Origin: a virus
Virus record (IMG/VR): IMGVR_UViG_3300046529_000469
Coordinates: 1-49,733 of that record
Length of the DNA: 49,733 nucleotides
Direction: 5' to 3' (one strand)
This document shows positions 42,267-49,733 of the stretch, in pieces. Position 1 is the stretch's first letter. Each line of letters begins with the position of its first letter. The translations under genes were made by a program, and so were the position numbers. The notes under the pieces were generated by a model. It ran no database searches, was not told the origin of the DNA, and saw only the letters and a list, made by a program, of their open reading frames with translations.

Positions 42267-43837
42267 TGCCCGTCCAGCGCACCGCGGACGGCAAGCGCCG
42301 CGCCCAGGATGTGATCGACTTCATCGAATGCCTGACCATCCCGAGCGGGACCGGCCAGGGCAAGCCGTTCAAGCTGCATCCGTTCCAGCGGGCTTTTCTC
42401 AAGGATATTTACGAGCCGCACATCGGCGGCCGCCGTGTTGTGCGGCGTGCGATCCTCTCGATGGCGCGAAAGAACGGCAAGACGGCGTTGATCGCGACGA
42501 TGGCGCTCGCGCATCTGGTCGGGCCGGAAAGGGTCGTCAACGGGGAAATCTATTCGGCCGCCAATGACCGCGATCAGGCTTCGATCGTGTTCAAGTTCGC
42601 CAAGCAGATCGTCGAGCTCGAACCGCAGCTCGCGGCCGAGATCGAAGTCATTACCTCGACCAAGACCATGTTTTCGCGGCGCACCGGCTCGATCTACCGT
42701 GCGGTGAGCGCGGAGGCCGGCACCAAGCACGGATATTTGCCCAGCGTCGTGATCTACGATGAGCTCGCGCAGGCCAAGAGCCGGGCCTTGTATGATGTTC
42801 TCGATACCAGCTTCGGGGCGCGCGATGAGCCACTGTTCATCACCATCTCGACGCAGTCGAATGATCCCGAGCATGTGCTCTCAAAGCTGATCGACGACGG
42901 GCTGGCGGGCACCGATCCGTCGATCGTTTGCCACTTGCACGCCGCCGCCGAGGGCTGCGAGCTCGATGACGAGGCGCAATGGGCGAAAGCCAATCCGGCG
43001 CTCGGCAAGTTCCGCGATCGCGAAGACCTCGTCGCCGCGGTGCGCCAGGCCAAGCGCATGCCGGCGGGCGAACCCAAGGTCCGCAACCTATTTCTCAATC
43101 AGCGGGTGGCACCGATATCCTCGCTGATCTCGCGCGCCGAGTGGATGGCGTGCGCCGGCGATGCCAGGATCGCGGACGGCGAGGAGGTCTACCTCGCGCT
43201 CGATTTGTCGAGCGTCATCGATCTGACCGCGTTGATGGTCGGCTCGATCTCCGACCCGACGCGGGTGGTGCCGTATTTCTGGAAGCCGGCCGACCATCTG
43301 ACCGAGCACGCCAATCGCGACTTCGGTAGCGGAACGCACCGCTATCGGGAATGGGTCGAGGCCGGGCATCTGCGGCTCTCGCCCGGCAAGACCATCGATC
43401 CCGAGACGATCGCGCGCTTCATCGGCGAGCTCACGCAACGCTACCGCGTCAAGGGCATGGCCTATGATCGCTGGCGCATGGGCGACATCCTCCGGGAGTT
43501 TGATCGCATCGGCTTGCAGGCTTACGAAGACGGCGAGAAGGGCGGCGACGGCTTACGGCTCGTCCCCTGGGGCCAGGGCTTCAAGGACATGGCGCCGGCG
43601 ATCGACGCGCTCGAGCTCGCCATCATGGAGCGGCGACTCGTCCATCCAAGCAATCCCGTGCTCAACTGGAACATGGCCAATGCGGTTGCGACTATGGACC
43701 CGGCTGGCAATCGTAAGCTCGACAAAGACAAGGCGCGCTTCCGCATTGACGGCGCTGTCGCGCTCGCGATGCTGCTCGGTCTGCGCTCGCGTGACCGCGT
43801 TGCTAAACCGATCGATCTTGAAACGCTGATCGCTTGA
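42266..43837 (+). CDS. terL: Terminase large subunit (Terminase_1 type)
   Basis: This 523-aa packaging motor has an ATPase with Walker A-like 'SMARKNGKTALIATMAL' (residues 65-81) and Walker B 'SVVIYDELAQAKSRALYD' near 160, and a nuclease domain starting around 'EVYLALDLSSVIDLTALM'. The family is PF03354/PF20441-type. Length is typical. It follows the small subunit directly, and a secreted protein gene and an HNH gene follow. Confidence 0.95.
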   Translation: MPVQRTADGKRRAQDVIDFIECLTIPSGTGQGKPFKLHPFQRAFLKDIYEPHIGGRRVVRRAILSMARKNGKTALIATMALAHLVGPERVVNGEIYSAANDRDQASIVFKFAKQIVELEPQLAAEIEVITSTKTMFSRRTGSIYRAVSAEAGTKHGYLPSVVIYDELAQAKSRALYDVLDTSFGARDEPLFITISTQSNDPEHVLSKLIDDGLAGTDPSIVCHLHAAAEGCELDDEAQWAKANPALGKFRDREDLVAAVRQAKRMPAGEPKVRNLFLNQRVAPISSLISRAEWMACAGDARIADGEEVYLALDLSSVIDLTALMVGSISDPTRVVPYFWKPADHLTEHANRDFGSGTHRYREWVEAGHLRLSPGKTIDPETIARFIGELTQRYRVKGMAYDRWRMGDILREFDRIGLQAYEDGEKGGDGLRLVPWGQGFKDMAPAIDALELAIMERRLVHPSNPVLNWNMANAVATMDPAGNRKLDKDKARFRIDGAVALAMLLGLRSRDRVAKPIDLETLIA

Positions 43838-43862
43838 ACTACCCAACATGAAAGAGGCAACT

Positions 43863-44648
43863 ATGAAAAGACTTGCGCTTACGGCTTTCATCCTGGCGGC
43901 GCTCGCGCTGCCCGCATCCGCCAGCACCGTCACGCTGGGCGGCGTGACCTGGGACACCACCAACTCCGGTAGCCTAAGCCTTGGAAACGTGGTGCCGGCC
44001 GGCAACCAACCGCAGAACGCGCCGTGCGTGATTTGCGGCGCGACCCAGCCGCAACAGCCGGCAAACTTCGGCTACAACGATTACAGCAACAACGGAGCCA
44101 CGTCATCGATCACCGCGTTCTCCGATGAGGGCAATGGCGGCCGCAACACGCTGGCCGACAACACCTTCGCGACCGGCTACACCGTCGGCGCCGGAAGTCC
44201 GTTCCTGCTGTTCCTGCTCGCCAACAACGACACGAGCCTGGGCTTCTCGATCGGCGTGGACGTGAACGACACCAATCAGGCGCAGACGCTCAACTCGTTT
44301 TTCTTCCTCGACTTCACGACGCGCACCGTGCTGGCGAGCTTCACCGGCGGCACGACCGGCAACGTGCCGTCGCTCAACAACGGCACCGGCTTCCCGGATT
44401 ACTCCATCACCGGGGCGCTGCTCAATCTCAACGACGTTCATGTGGGAGATACGATCGGCTTCGTGGCGCTGATGACCGGATTGAACGATGGCCCGGACTC
44501 GTTCTTCATCGAGGCGGCACCGGCGGCTGTCGTCACGCCGCTGCCGGCTTCGCTGCCGTTCTTTGCAGCGGGCTTGCTGGGGCTGGTCGGCCTGATGCGT
44601 TCGCGGCGCCGGCAATGCATCAGCGGTGATGCGGCGGCATCGGCCTAG
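43863..44648 (+). CDS. Secreted VPLPA-CTERM-like protein
   Basis: This 261-aa protein has a signal peptide (MKRLALTAFILAALALPASA) and a C-terminal sorting-like tail: TPLPA (225-229), a hydrophobic span 'SLPFFAAGLLGLVGLM' (230-245) and RSRRR (246-250), as in VPLPA-CTERM proteins recognised by exosortase-type systems. ATG 43863 has AAAGAGG five bases upstream; ATG 43848 is an alternative. Unusually an 11-residue extension (QCISGDAAASA) follows the basic cluster. The middle is a beta-rich secreted domain with Cys pair CVIC. It lies inside the late operon between terminase and HNH genes, so it looks like a host-derived moron. Confidence 0.85.
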   Translation: MKRLALTAFILAALALPASASTVTLGGVTWDTTNSGSLSLGNVVPAGNQPQNAPCVICGATQPQQPANFGYNDYSNNGATSSITAFSDEGNGGRNTLADNTFATGYTVGAGSPFLLFLLANNDTSLGFSIGVDVNDTNQAQTLNSFFFLDFTTRTVLASFTGGTTGNVPSLNNGTGFPDYSITGALLNLNDVHVGDTIGFVALMTGLNDGPDSFFIEAAPAAVVTPLPASLPFFAAGLLGLVGLMRSRRRQCISGDAAASA

Positions 44649-44769
44649 TGCCAAGAAACGCCACGCGGTGGCCACTCATTGGCGGATCATTCGCGACCGC
44701 AAAGGCCGCGTCAAGAAGCGCATCCGGGTCGCCGGCTCCTTGCGCGGCAAATTGGTTGAACGAGGTTGA
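44629..44769 (+). CDS. Tiny basic protein (46 aa)
   Basis: ATG 44629 opens a frame overlapping the end of the VPLPA-CTERM gene by 20 bases. The product is very basic: 'SAKKRHAVATHWRIIRDRKG' and 'RVKKRIRVAGSLRGKLVERG'. Its end lies three bases before the HNH start. The regular basic composition and good spacing suggest a real gene, though its ribosome-binding site is poor. Function unknown, perhaps nucleic-acid binding. Confidence 0.5.
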   Translation: MRRHRPSAKKRHAVATHWRIIRDRKGRVKKRIRVAGSLRGKLVERG

Positions 44770-44772
44770 GCC

Positions 44773-45099
44773 ATGCCGCGACCAGGCGAGGCCCGCACCG
44801 CCTGGTCGCATTTCTACGGCAAGGCGTCGTGGCAGCGGCGGCGCCGGTTGCAACTGCGAGCGCATCCGCTCTGCGCCTTCTGCCTGGCGCGCGGCGTCGT
44901 CACGGTCGCTCGCATCGTCGATCACGTCGAGCCGCACAAGGGCGATTGGAACAAGTTTGTAATCGGCAAGCTGCAATCGCTCTGCGAAGCCTGCCACAAC
45001 TCGTCCAAGCGTTTCATCGAGCTCGACGGCTACAGCATCGACGTTGACGACGACGGCTGGCCGCTCGATCCGAAGCATCCGGCAAACAAGGTTCGATAG
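44773..45099 (+). CDS. HNH endonuclease next to terminase
   Basis: This 108-aa protein has 'CAFCLARGVVTVARIVDHVE' and later 'LCEACHNSSKRFIELDG', the CxxC...H...CxxC HNH pattern (PF01844). GAGG lies seven bases before ATG 44773. HNH proteins beside terminases are needed for DNA maturation in HK97-like phages. It is coupled to the lysis genes that follow. Confidence 0.9.
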   Translation: MPRPGEARTAWSHFYGKASWQRRRRLQLRAHPLCAFCLARGVVTVARIVDHVEPHKGDWNKFVIGKLQSLCEACHNSSKRFIELDGYSIDVDDDGWPLDPKHPANKVR

Positions 45100-45111
45100 G
45101 GAGGCGATCAA

Positions 45112-45348
45112 ATGGGAATTCTCATCAGCTTTGCTTACCTCCTGCTTTACATCGCGATCGTCATCTTCATCGCATTCTGCATTGTTTGGTTGATCACGGG
45201 CTTCATGGGTTGGTCGATCGACGCGAACGTCTACAAGTGGGGCAAGGTCATCGTCGGTCTGCTCTGCATTATCGCCGTTCTAGTCTGGCTTTCCGGGTTG
45301 ATCGGCTTCGGTCCCGGCCTGCCGGAACCGCATCTGATGTACCGATGA
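45112..45348 (+). CDS. Two-span membrane protein, holin candidate
   Basis: This 78-aa protein has two hydrophobic spans: 'ISFAYLLLYIAIVIFIAFCI' (about 4-30) and 'VIVGLLCIIAVLVWLSGLIG' (about 47-66). Its stop overlaps the endolysin start (ATGA), the classic holin-endolysin arrangement. The ATG 45112 has GGGAGG nine bases upstream. A separate membrane protein pair lies at the other end of the late region. Confidence 0.72.
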   Translation: MGILISFAYLLLYIAIVIFIAFCIVWLITGFMGWSIDANVYKWGKVIVGLLCIIAVLVWLSGLIGFGPGLPEPHLMYR

Positions 45349-46328
45349 TCGAGCGGCCCACGATCTCGATCGGCTCGCAAGGGAGCCAGGTGACGCTGGT
45401 GCAACGCCTGCTCGGCGTGCGCCCGCTCGACGGCGACTTCGGCAACATCACCGCCGACGCGGTTGAGGTTTATCAACTCATGTGCGACCTCGTCGTTGAC
45501 GGCGTGGTCGGGCCGCAGACCTGGGACGCGCTCGACGCCGAATTCGGCTTGCCGCCCTACCCGCCGCCGCTGCTCGAGCCGCTCGACCCGGCGACCGCGG
45601 CCGCCATTGTCGGCCTGGCGCGCTCGTCCGCGATTGCGCATTACGAATGGGCCGACCGCGGCCAGGCGCCGCCCGCCTATATCGCCGGCATGGCGATCGC
45701 GTTCGCAACGTGCATTCGCAAACTATTTGCCTTCGACACATCCGCGCTCGATATGGCGAAAGCCAATTCGCACAACGAGGACAAGGACGCGCTCGCATGG
45801 TACGCCGACATATTCAACGACCTCGAGATGAGCAACGAAACCGCCGGACTAAAAACCCTGCGGCACCTTTTTGTCTTATTGCTCGGCCTCGGTATGCGAG
45901 AGTCGTCCGGCCAGCATTGCGAGGGTCGCGACCAGAGCGCGACCAACGTCGAAAGTGAAACCGCCGAGGCCGGGCTGTTCCAGCAAAGTTTCAATTCCTC
46001 AAGCTGCTCGACCGAGATCGAAAAGCTGATGGCGGAATACGCTGCCGGGCTCGGCATCGAGCCGCCGGCGCAATGCGCGTTGCACATCTTTGCCGATGGC
46101 GTCGAGTGTTCGGAAACGGATTGGGAAAACTACGGTGCCGGCGAGGGCCGCGCATTCCAGAAGCTCTGCAAGTGCTGCCCGCAATTCGCGGTCGAGGCCG
46201 CGGCCGTTGCGCTGCGCCATCTGCGCCAGCATTGGGGACCAATCAACCGGCGCGAGGTCGAGGTCCGGCCCGAGGCCAATGACCTGTTCGCGGATGTCGA
46301 GGCGCTGATCACGGCCGGCATCGTCTAA
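45345..46328 (+). CDS. Endolysin with peptidoglycan-binding domain
   Basis: This 327-aa protein has an N-terminal PG_binding_1 domain (1-65: 'GSQGSQVTLVQRLLGVRPLD', 'VDGVVGPQTWDAL'), a Pro-rich linker, and a lysozyme/transglycosylase-like domain with catalytic-looking Glu186 in 'LLGLGMRESSGQHCEGRD', followed by ETAEAGLFQQSFNSSS. It should cleave cell-wall glycan at lysis. It has no signal peptide, so it needs the holin. Start ATG 45345 overlaps the holin candidate stop. Confidence 0.87.
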   Translation: MIERPTISIGSQGSQVTLVQRLLGVRPLDGDFGNITADAVEVYQLMCDLVVDGVVGPQTWDALDAEFGLPPYPPPLLEPLDPATAAAIVGLARSSAIAHYEWADRGQAPPAYIAGMAIAFATCIRKLFAFDTSALDMAKANSHNEDKDALAWYADIFNDLEMSNETAGLKTLRHLFVLLLGLGMRESSGQHCEGRDQSATNVESETAEAGLFQQSFNSSSCSTEIEKLMAEYAAGLGIEPPAQCALHIFADGVECSETDWENYGAGEGRAFQKLCKCCPQFAVEAAAVALRHLRQHWGPINRREVEVRPEANDLFADVEALITAGIV

Positions 46329-46358
46329 CCCGCAATCCTAAAAAGGGGAGATTACCCA

Positions 46359-46760
46359 ATGTCGATCACTATTGTTGATGGGCCGACCATTCCGCTCGGC
46401 GAGTCGCTTTCAGATGCCGCAGACTGCTCCGCGGGCAACATCGTCCGCATCACCGTCCCGCAGGAATTCACGCCCGCAAATTTGACCTTTCAGGTCTCGA
46501 GCGACGGCAACCTGTTCAACGACTTGTTCGACAGCAAGGGCGGCGAGGTCACCGTTGTCGCCAAGCCGAATACCTCGATCCTGATTTCGGAGGCGTGGGG
46601 CCGCTCGATCAATTTCGTGAAAATCAGGTCCGGCTCGCGCGACCATCCGGTTGTGCAGTCGCGCGACGAATGCAAGTTCGGCATCGCGGTCGAGACCGGC
46701 GCCGGCGCCGGCGCCATGGCGGCCGGGCATCGCTCCGACGATCCCAACCCGCACCGCTGA
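46359..46760 (+). CDS. Unknown beta-rich protein
   Basis: This 133-aa protein has 'NIVRITVPQEFTPANLTFQV' and 'TVVAKPNTSILISEAWGRSI', suggesting a beta-sandwich, and a Gly/Ala-rich C-terminus. GGGGAG lies about ten bases before ATG 46359. Placed between endolysin and capsid, it could be a virion decoration or spike protein. No family recognised. Confidence 0.6.
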   Translation: MSITIVDGPTIPLGESLSDAADCSAGNIVRITVPQEFTPANLTFQVSSDGNLFNDLFDSKGGEVTVVAKPNTSILISEAWGRSINFVKIRSGSRDHPVVQSRDECKFGIAVETGAGAGAMAAGHRSDDPNPHR

Positions 46761-46776
46761 GAGGCACAGTGCGGTA

Positions 46777-46824
46777 GGCTCGCTGCGGCCGACCTAACCA
46801 CGCCGGCCGCGGCGAGCCGCTTTT
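46777..46824 (+). terminator. Hairpin terminator before capsid gene
   Basis: A 15-bp stem (GGCTCGCTGCGGCCG at 46777-46791 with CGGCCGCGGCGAGCC at 46804-46818, one G-U pair) has a 12-base loop and is followed by GCTTTTCC. The T run is short, so the efficiency is uncertain. It may separate lysis from head expression, and a NusG-like antiterminator is encoded upstream. Confidence 0.65.
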
Positions 46825-46854
46825 CCATTCCCAAATTTTGGTAGGAGGCCGGCT

Positions 46855-48990
46855 ATGGACGCAGCCGCGAAGCTATCTCGCCAAGACCTCGAGCCCGAGG
46901 AGGACGAGAGCGAGGACGATTTCATGGAGCGGTGCACCGACGAGATCGGGGACGAGGAGGCCTGCCAGATACTTTGGGAAAATCGCGGCGCCGGCGACAT
47001 TCGCCACAAGACCCACGAGGGCAAGGTCGGGGCGCTTGAGTTCATCCTCTCCGACGAAACGCCGGATCGAATGGATGACGTGATCATGGCGGACGGCTGG
47101 GAGCTCGCCGCCTTCAAGAAAAACCCGATTGCTTTGTTTGCTCACAACTCATCATGGCCGATCGGCAAGTGGAGCAAGCTCCGCGTCGTGGACAAGCAAT
47201 TGCGCGGCGAGCTCGAGCTGGCGCCCAAGGGCACGTCCGAGCGCATCGACGAGCTCCGCGCGTTGATCGCTGCCGACATTCTGCGCGCCGTTTCGGTCGG
47301 CTTCCGGCCGATGGAAACCAAGCCGCGCAAGGAGTCCGACTACGGCGTGTTTTATACCAAAGCCGAGCTGGTCGAGTGCAGCCTGGTCTCGGTCCCGGCC
47401 AATCCAAACGCCCTGGCGGTCGCCAAGGGCCTTAGAATTTCCCCTGCAACGATCGACCTCGTCTTCGCCGGGCATGGCGCAAAAGACCGGGCCGCTCGCC
47501 GCGGGGCTCAACCGGCGGGCAAGCCGACACGACCTCCCATCAGAAAGGGCACGACCATGTCGTCGTTTGCTCAACGTATTACTGCGGTCGAACAACGCAT
47601 CAACGGACTGAAAGATCAATTGACCGACCATTGGGACAAGCAGGGCGACGCCAGCAACGTCAGCGATGACAGCCTGGGCGCCGCCAACGAGTTGAGCGCA
47701 AGCCTCACGCAGGCGGAACGCACGCTCGCTTCCCTGCGCGATGCCGAGCGGCAACTCGGTGAGACTTCCGACAATGGCGGCTCGCGCGCGCTCGTCACCA
47801 CCGCTCGCGGCAGCACGGCCATCACTCCAATCGCCGCCCACCAGACTGCGAGCATCGACACGCCGCGGCCGTTCGGAATGCCACGCAAGAAAACGGAAGG
47901 ACTCGATCTGCTCGTGCATTGCGGCGTCGCGCAATTGTTCGCGCATCAGAAGCGCCAGCCGATCGACGTGACGATGCGCGAAATCTACGGGGACGACGAG
48001 CAGCACCGGCAAGCGGTGATGTGGATCATGCGCGCCGCGACCGCGCCGGCCACCACTACCGCGGTCGGATGGGCCGCGGAATTGGCGCAGACCACCTACG
48101 CTGCGTTCATGGAAGTCCTCTATCCGGCGGCGATCTATCCGCGGCTTGCAGCGAAGGGATTGTCGCTTTCGTTTGGTCCCTACGGCAAAATCCTGATCCC
48201 GACGCGCGCGACCACGCCGACGATCGCCGGCTCGTTTGTTGGTGAAGGTTTGCCGATCCCGGTTCGCCAAGGGCTGTTCAGCTCGCAGACCTTGACGCCG
48301 AAGAAAATGGCCGTGATCACCACTTGGACCAGGGAATTGTCCGAGCATTCCGTGCCGGCGGTCGAGGGCTTGCTCCGCGACGCGATCCAAAACGACACCG
48401 CTATCTCGCTTGATAGTGTGCTGCTCGATGCCAACCCGGCGACCGTGGTGCGGCCCGCCGGCATCCTCAACGGCGTGGCCGGCTTGACGCCGACCGCCGC
48501 CGGCGGCTTCACCGCCCTGGTCGGTGACATCAAGCAAATATCCGGCGCGCTGCTCACCGGCACCAAGGGCAATGTGCGCGCGCCGGTCTGGCTTCTCAAT
48601 CCGCAGCAAGCAAATTCTATCGGGCTTGTAGCGGCGCCGGGCGCGGGCGTTTTCCCGTTCCGCGACGAAATCAGTCAAGGCAGGCTCGGCGGATGGCCGG
48701 TCATCACTTCTGGCACGGTGCCGCTCGGCACGGTGATCGCCCTCGATGCCGCCGACTTCGTGGCGGTTGGCGGCGACGCGCCAAGGTTCGAAATCAGCGA
48801 CCAGGCTACGCTGGTCTTCGACGACACCGCGCCGACCGACATCGGCACGTCCGGGGCGCCCGCCGTGGTCGGTGCGCCGGCCAAGTCGATGTTCCAAACC
48901 GATAGCCTCGCCCTTCGGCTGATCCTACCAACGAACTGGTGCATCAGGCGTGCGGGCGTCGTTGCTTGGGTTGCCGGCGTTACTTGGTAG
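46855..48990 (+). CDS. Fused prohead protease-major capsid protein
   Basis: This 711-aa protein combines an HK97-type prohead protease (residues about 50-195) with an HK97-fold major capsid protein (about 330-711). Protease motifs are His97 in 'FAHNSSWPIGKW' and Ser147 in 'ILRAVSVGFRP', followed by 'ELVECSLVSVPANPNAL'. The linker (about 235-330) is a coiled-coil scaffold-like delta domain ('SFAQRITAVEQRINGLKDQL'). Met235 (ATG 47557) has AGAAAGGG ahead, so a separate capsid protein can probably start there. Capsid features include 'LYPAAIYPRLAAKGLSLSFG' and 'GGWPVITSGTVPLGTVIALD'. TAGGAGG precedes the main ATG. Confidence 0.92.
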   Translation: MDAAAKLSRQDLEPEEDESEDDFMERCTDEIGDEEACQILWENRGAGDIRHKTHEGKVGALEFILSDETPDRMDDVIMADGWELAAFKKNPIALFAHNSSWPIGKWSKLRVVDKQLRGELELAPKGTSERIDELRALIAADILRAVSVGFRPMETKPRKESDYGVFYTKAELVECSLVSVPANPNALAVAKGLRISPATIDLVFAGHGAKDRAARRGAQPAGKPTRPPIRKGTTMSSFAQRITAVEQRINGLKDQLTDHWDKQGDASNVSDDSLGAANELSASLTQAERTLASLRDAERQLGETSDNGGSRALVTTARGSTAITPIAAHQTASIDTPRPFGMPRKKTEGLDLLVHCGVAQLFAHQKRQPIDVTMREIYGDDEQHRQAVMWIMRAATAPATTTAVGWAAELAQTTYAAFMEVLYPAAIYPRLAAKGLSLSFGPYGKILIPTRATTPTIAGSFVGEGLPIPVRQGLFSSQTLTPKKMAVITTWTRELSEHSVPAVEGLLRDAIQNDTAISLDSVLLDANPATVVRPAGILNGVAGLTPTAAGGFTALVGDIKQISGALLTGTKGNVRAPVWLLNPQQANSIGLVAAPGAGVFPFRDEISQGRLGGWPVITSGTVPLGTVIALDAADFVAVGGDAPRFEISDQATLVFDDTAPTDIGTSGAPAVVGAPAKSMFQTDSLALRLILPTNWCIRRAGVVAWVAGVTW
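47543..47559 (+). promoter_or_regulatory. Internal ribosome-binding site and start for capsid-only protein
   Basis: AGAAAGGG lies six bases before the in-frame ATG 47557 (Met235). Initiation there would give a 477-aa scaffold-capsid protein without the protease, which would solve the stoichiometry problem of the fusion. Confidence 0.6.
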
Positions 48991-49001
48991 TTCACGCCTT
49001 A

Positions 49002-49016
49002 TCACCCTTTGGGTGA
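49002..49016 (+). other. Small stem-loop after the capsid gene
   Basis: TCACCC-TTT-GGGTGA is a perfect 6-bp stem 12 bases after the capsid stop. There is no T run, so an mRNA-stability or processing role is more likely than termination. Confidence 0.45.
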
Positions 49017-49051
49017 AAGACTGAAACACACGCAAACGAAAGGAACATCAG

Positions 49052-49381
49052 ATGGCCGATCAGCCTCACGACGACGCCGCCGCCAACAAGAAGCGCGTCG
49101 AGGAAACCAAGAAGCGGCTCGCGGACGAAAAGACCGCCCGCGAGAAAGGACACGCCGAGCAACGCGAGACAATGGCGGGCGTGAAGCCGACGCCGACCCA
49201 GGAGGAAAACGACCTGGCGGCAAGCGGCGTGCATGTGGTCGAGAAGGAGCCGGACGGCTCGCCGGCCGATACCGGCATGCTGCCGGCGGCCGAGCGCGAA
49301 AAGCGCCAGGCCGAGGCGGGCAAGACTCCGCAGCGCGGCACCTATCCGACCAGAGCGACCACGGCAAACCCATCGACGTGA
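49052..49381 (+). CDS. Small charged protein between capsid and portal
   Basis: This 109-aa protein is highly charged and helical ('NKKRVEETKKRLADEKTARE') with a Pro/Thr-rich C-terminus. AAAGGAA precedes ATG 49052. It overlaps the portal GTG start by four bases. Position suggests a head-assembly helper; no family recognised. Confidence 0.65.
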   Translation: MADQPHDDAAANKKRVEETKKRLADEKTAREKGHAEQRETMAGVKPTPTQEENDLAASGVHVVEKEPDGSPADTGMLPAAEREKRQAEAGKTPQRGTYPTRATTANPST

Positions 49382-49733
49382 GCGCACGCGCCTGGCTAGG
49401 GCGGATCGCCGATCGCCTCGTTCGCCGAGGCGAAGGCGACTTTCGCCCTGGCCCTTACAATCTGTCGGTGACGGGCGGCTGGTTGCCGGATGGCGCCGCT
49501 TGGAATTGGTGGCAACAGGGATACGACCCGATCACCGCGCCACGGTCGGCAATGGTTGAGGCTTGCGTCTCGGCCTATTCGCAGACCGTGGCGATGTGCC
49601 CTGGCGATCACTGGCGGCTCAACTCAAAGGGCGGGCGCGACCGCGTCAAGAATTCGGCGCTGTCCCGCCTGCTGCGATATTTCAACGATTATCAGTCAAC
49701 AAGCGATTTCATGCTCAATGCGACGCGCTCGCT
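49378..49733 (+). CDS. Portal protein, 5' end (continues at base 1)
   Basis: GTG 49378 overlaps the previous TGA (GTGA). The product begins VSARAWLGRIADRLVRRGEG and runs into the 300-base repeat. The same frame continues at base 2 on the left end. The start is chosen from the overlap and the absence of a better codon before the conserved 'VTGGWLPDG' segment. Confidence 0.85.
   Translation, partial: MSARAWLGRIADRLVRRGEGDFRPGPYNLSVTGGWLPDGAAWNWWQQGYDPITAPRSAMVEACVSAYSQTVAMCPGDHWRLNSKGGRDRVKNSALSRLLRYFNDYQSTSDFMLNATRS
49434..49733. repeat. Terminal repeat, right copy
   Basis: It matches bases 1-300 at 294 positions. All six differences are synonymous in the portal frame, which argues for biological variants over random sequence error. 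Confidence 0.93.

Noticed and set aside
44648-44962. Open frame of 104 aa overlapping the HNH gene
   Set aside because: It runs out of frame through the HNH coding region. The 46-aa frame at 44629 and the HNH gene explain the DNA better.

Overview
The window is an essentially complete genome of a temperate, contractile-tailed bacteriophage (myovirus) with an HK97-type head and a Mu-like tail and baseplate. Bases 1-300 recur at 49434-49733 with six substitutions, so the molecule closes into a circle of about 49.43 kb and the portal gene spans the junction. The DNA is visibly GC-rich (not computed). The protein styles (VPLPA-CTERM tail, DUF6166, DUF1640-like and YkgJ-like small proteins, Mu-like baseplate) suggest a host in the alphaproteobacterial order Rhizobiales, perhaps Bradyrhizobium-like. 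That host call is inference.

Late region (+ strand, 40016 through the junction to 20127). A NusG-like protein (40016) comes first. Then come a parS-like palindrome (40687), an unknown protein, a PD-(D/E)XK-like protein, small and large terminase, a secreted VPLPA-CTERM protein, HNH endonuclease, a two-TM holin candidate and endolysin. After these lie a fused prohead protease-capsid gene, the portal, a collagen-like protein, the head-tail connectors, a DUF2635-like protein, tail sheath, tube, a frameshifted tail chaperone and the tape measure. A split gpN-like pair, gp44/45/46/47/48-like baseplate proteins, a beta-helix fibre, a DUF4376-like protein and a large collagen/SPRY/Gly-rich fibre follow. 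Two small membrane proteins and a rho-independent terminator (20160-20188) end the region.

Control and integration region (20193-26032). A LuxR-type HTH gene (-) and an Xre gene (+) diverge around two near-identical palindromic operators. Small accessory genes follow, then a repeat-rich attP candidate, a tyrosine integrase, and a 1.58-kb cassette of small genes bounded by 48-bp duplications of the integrase 3' end.

Leftward early operon (33267 down to 26092). It encodes a YqaJ-type exonuclease, an unknown 284-aa protein, an unknown 185-aa protein and a putative annealing protein. These four genes are separated by three long GC-rich noncoding tracts built from a degenerate pentamer (GGCNN on the transcribed strand). 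Two small HTH proteins, small unknowns, a VUT-like remnant and a PP-loop (PAPS-reductase-like) enzyme follow.

Rightward early operon (33631-39686). It encodes an MT-A70 adenine methylase, small proteins, a RuvC-like resolvase, a TSCPD-like protein, a cytosine-C5 methylase, a RepA-like ATPase and an HNH protein. It ends at a cluster of seven TGGGACA/TGTCCCA heptamers that may be a replication origin or operator.

The most interesting signals are the pentamer tracts with an embedded double hairpin, the parS-like site, the VPLPA-CTERM moron, the heptamer cluster, and the repeated duplication of gene 5' ends and of the integrase 3' end.
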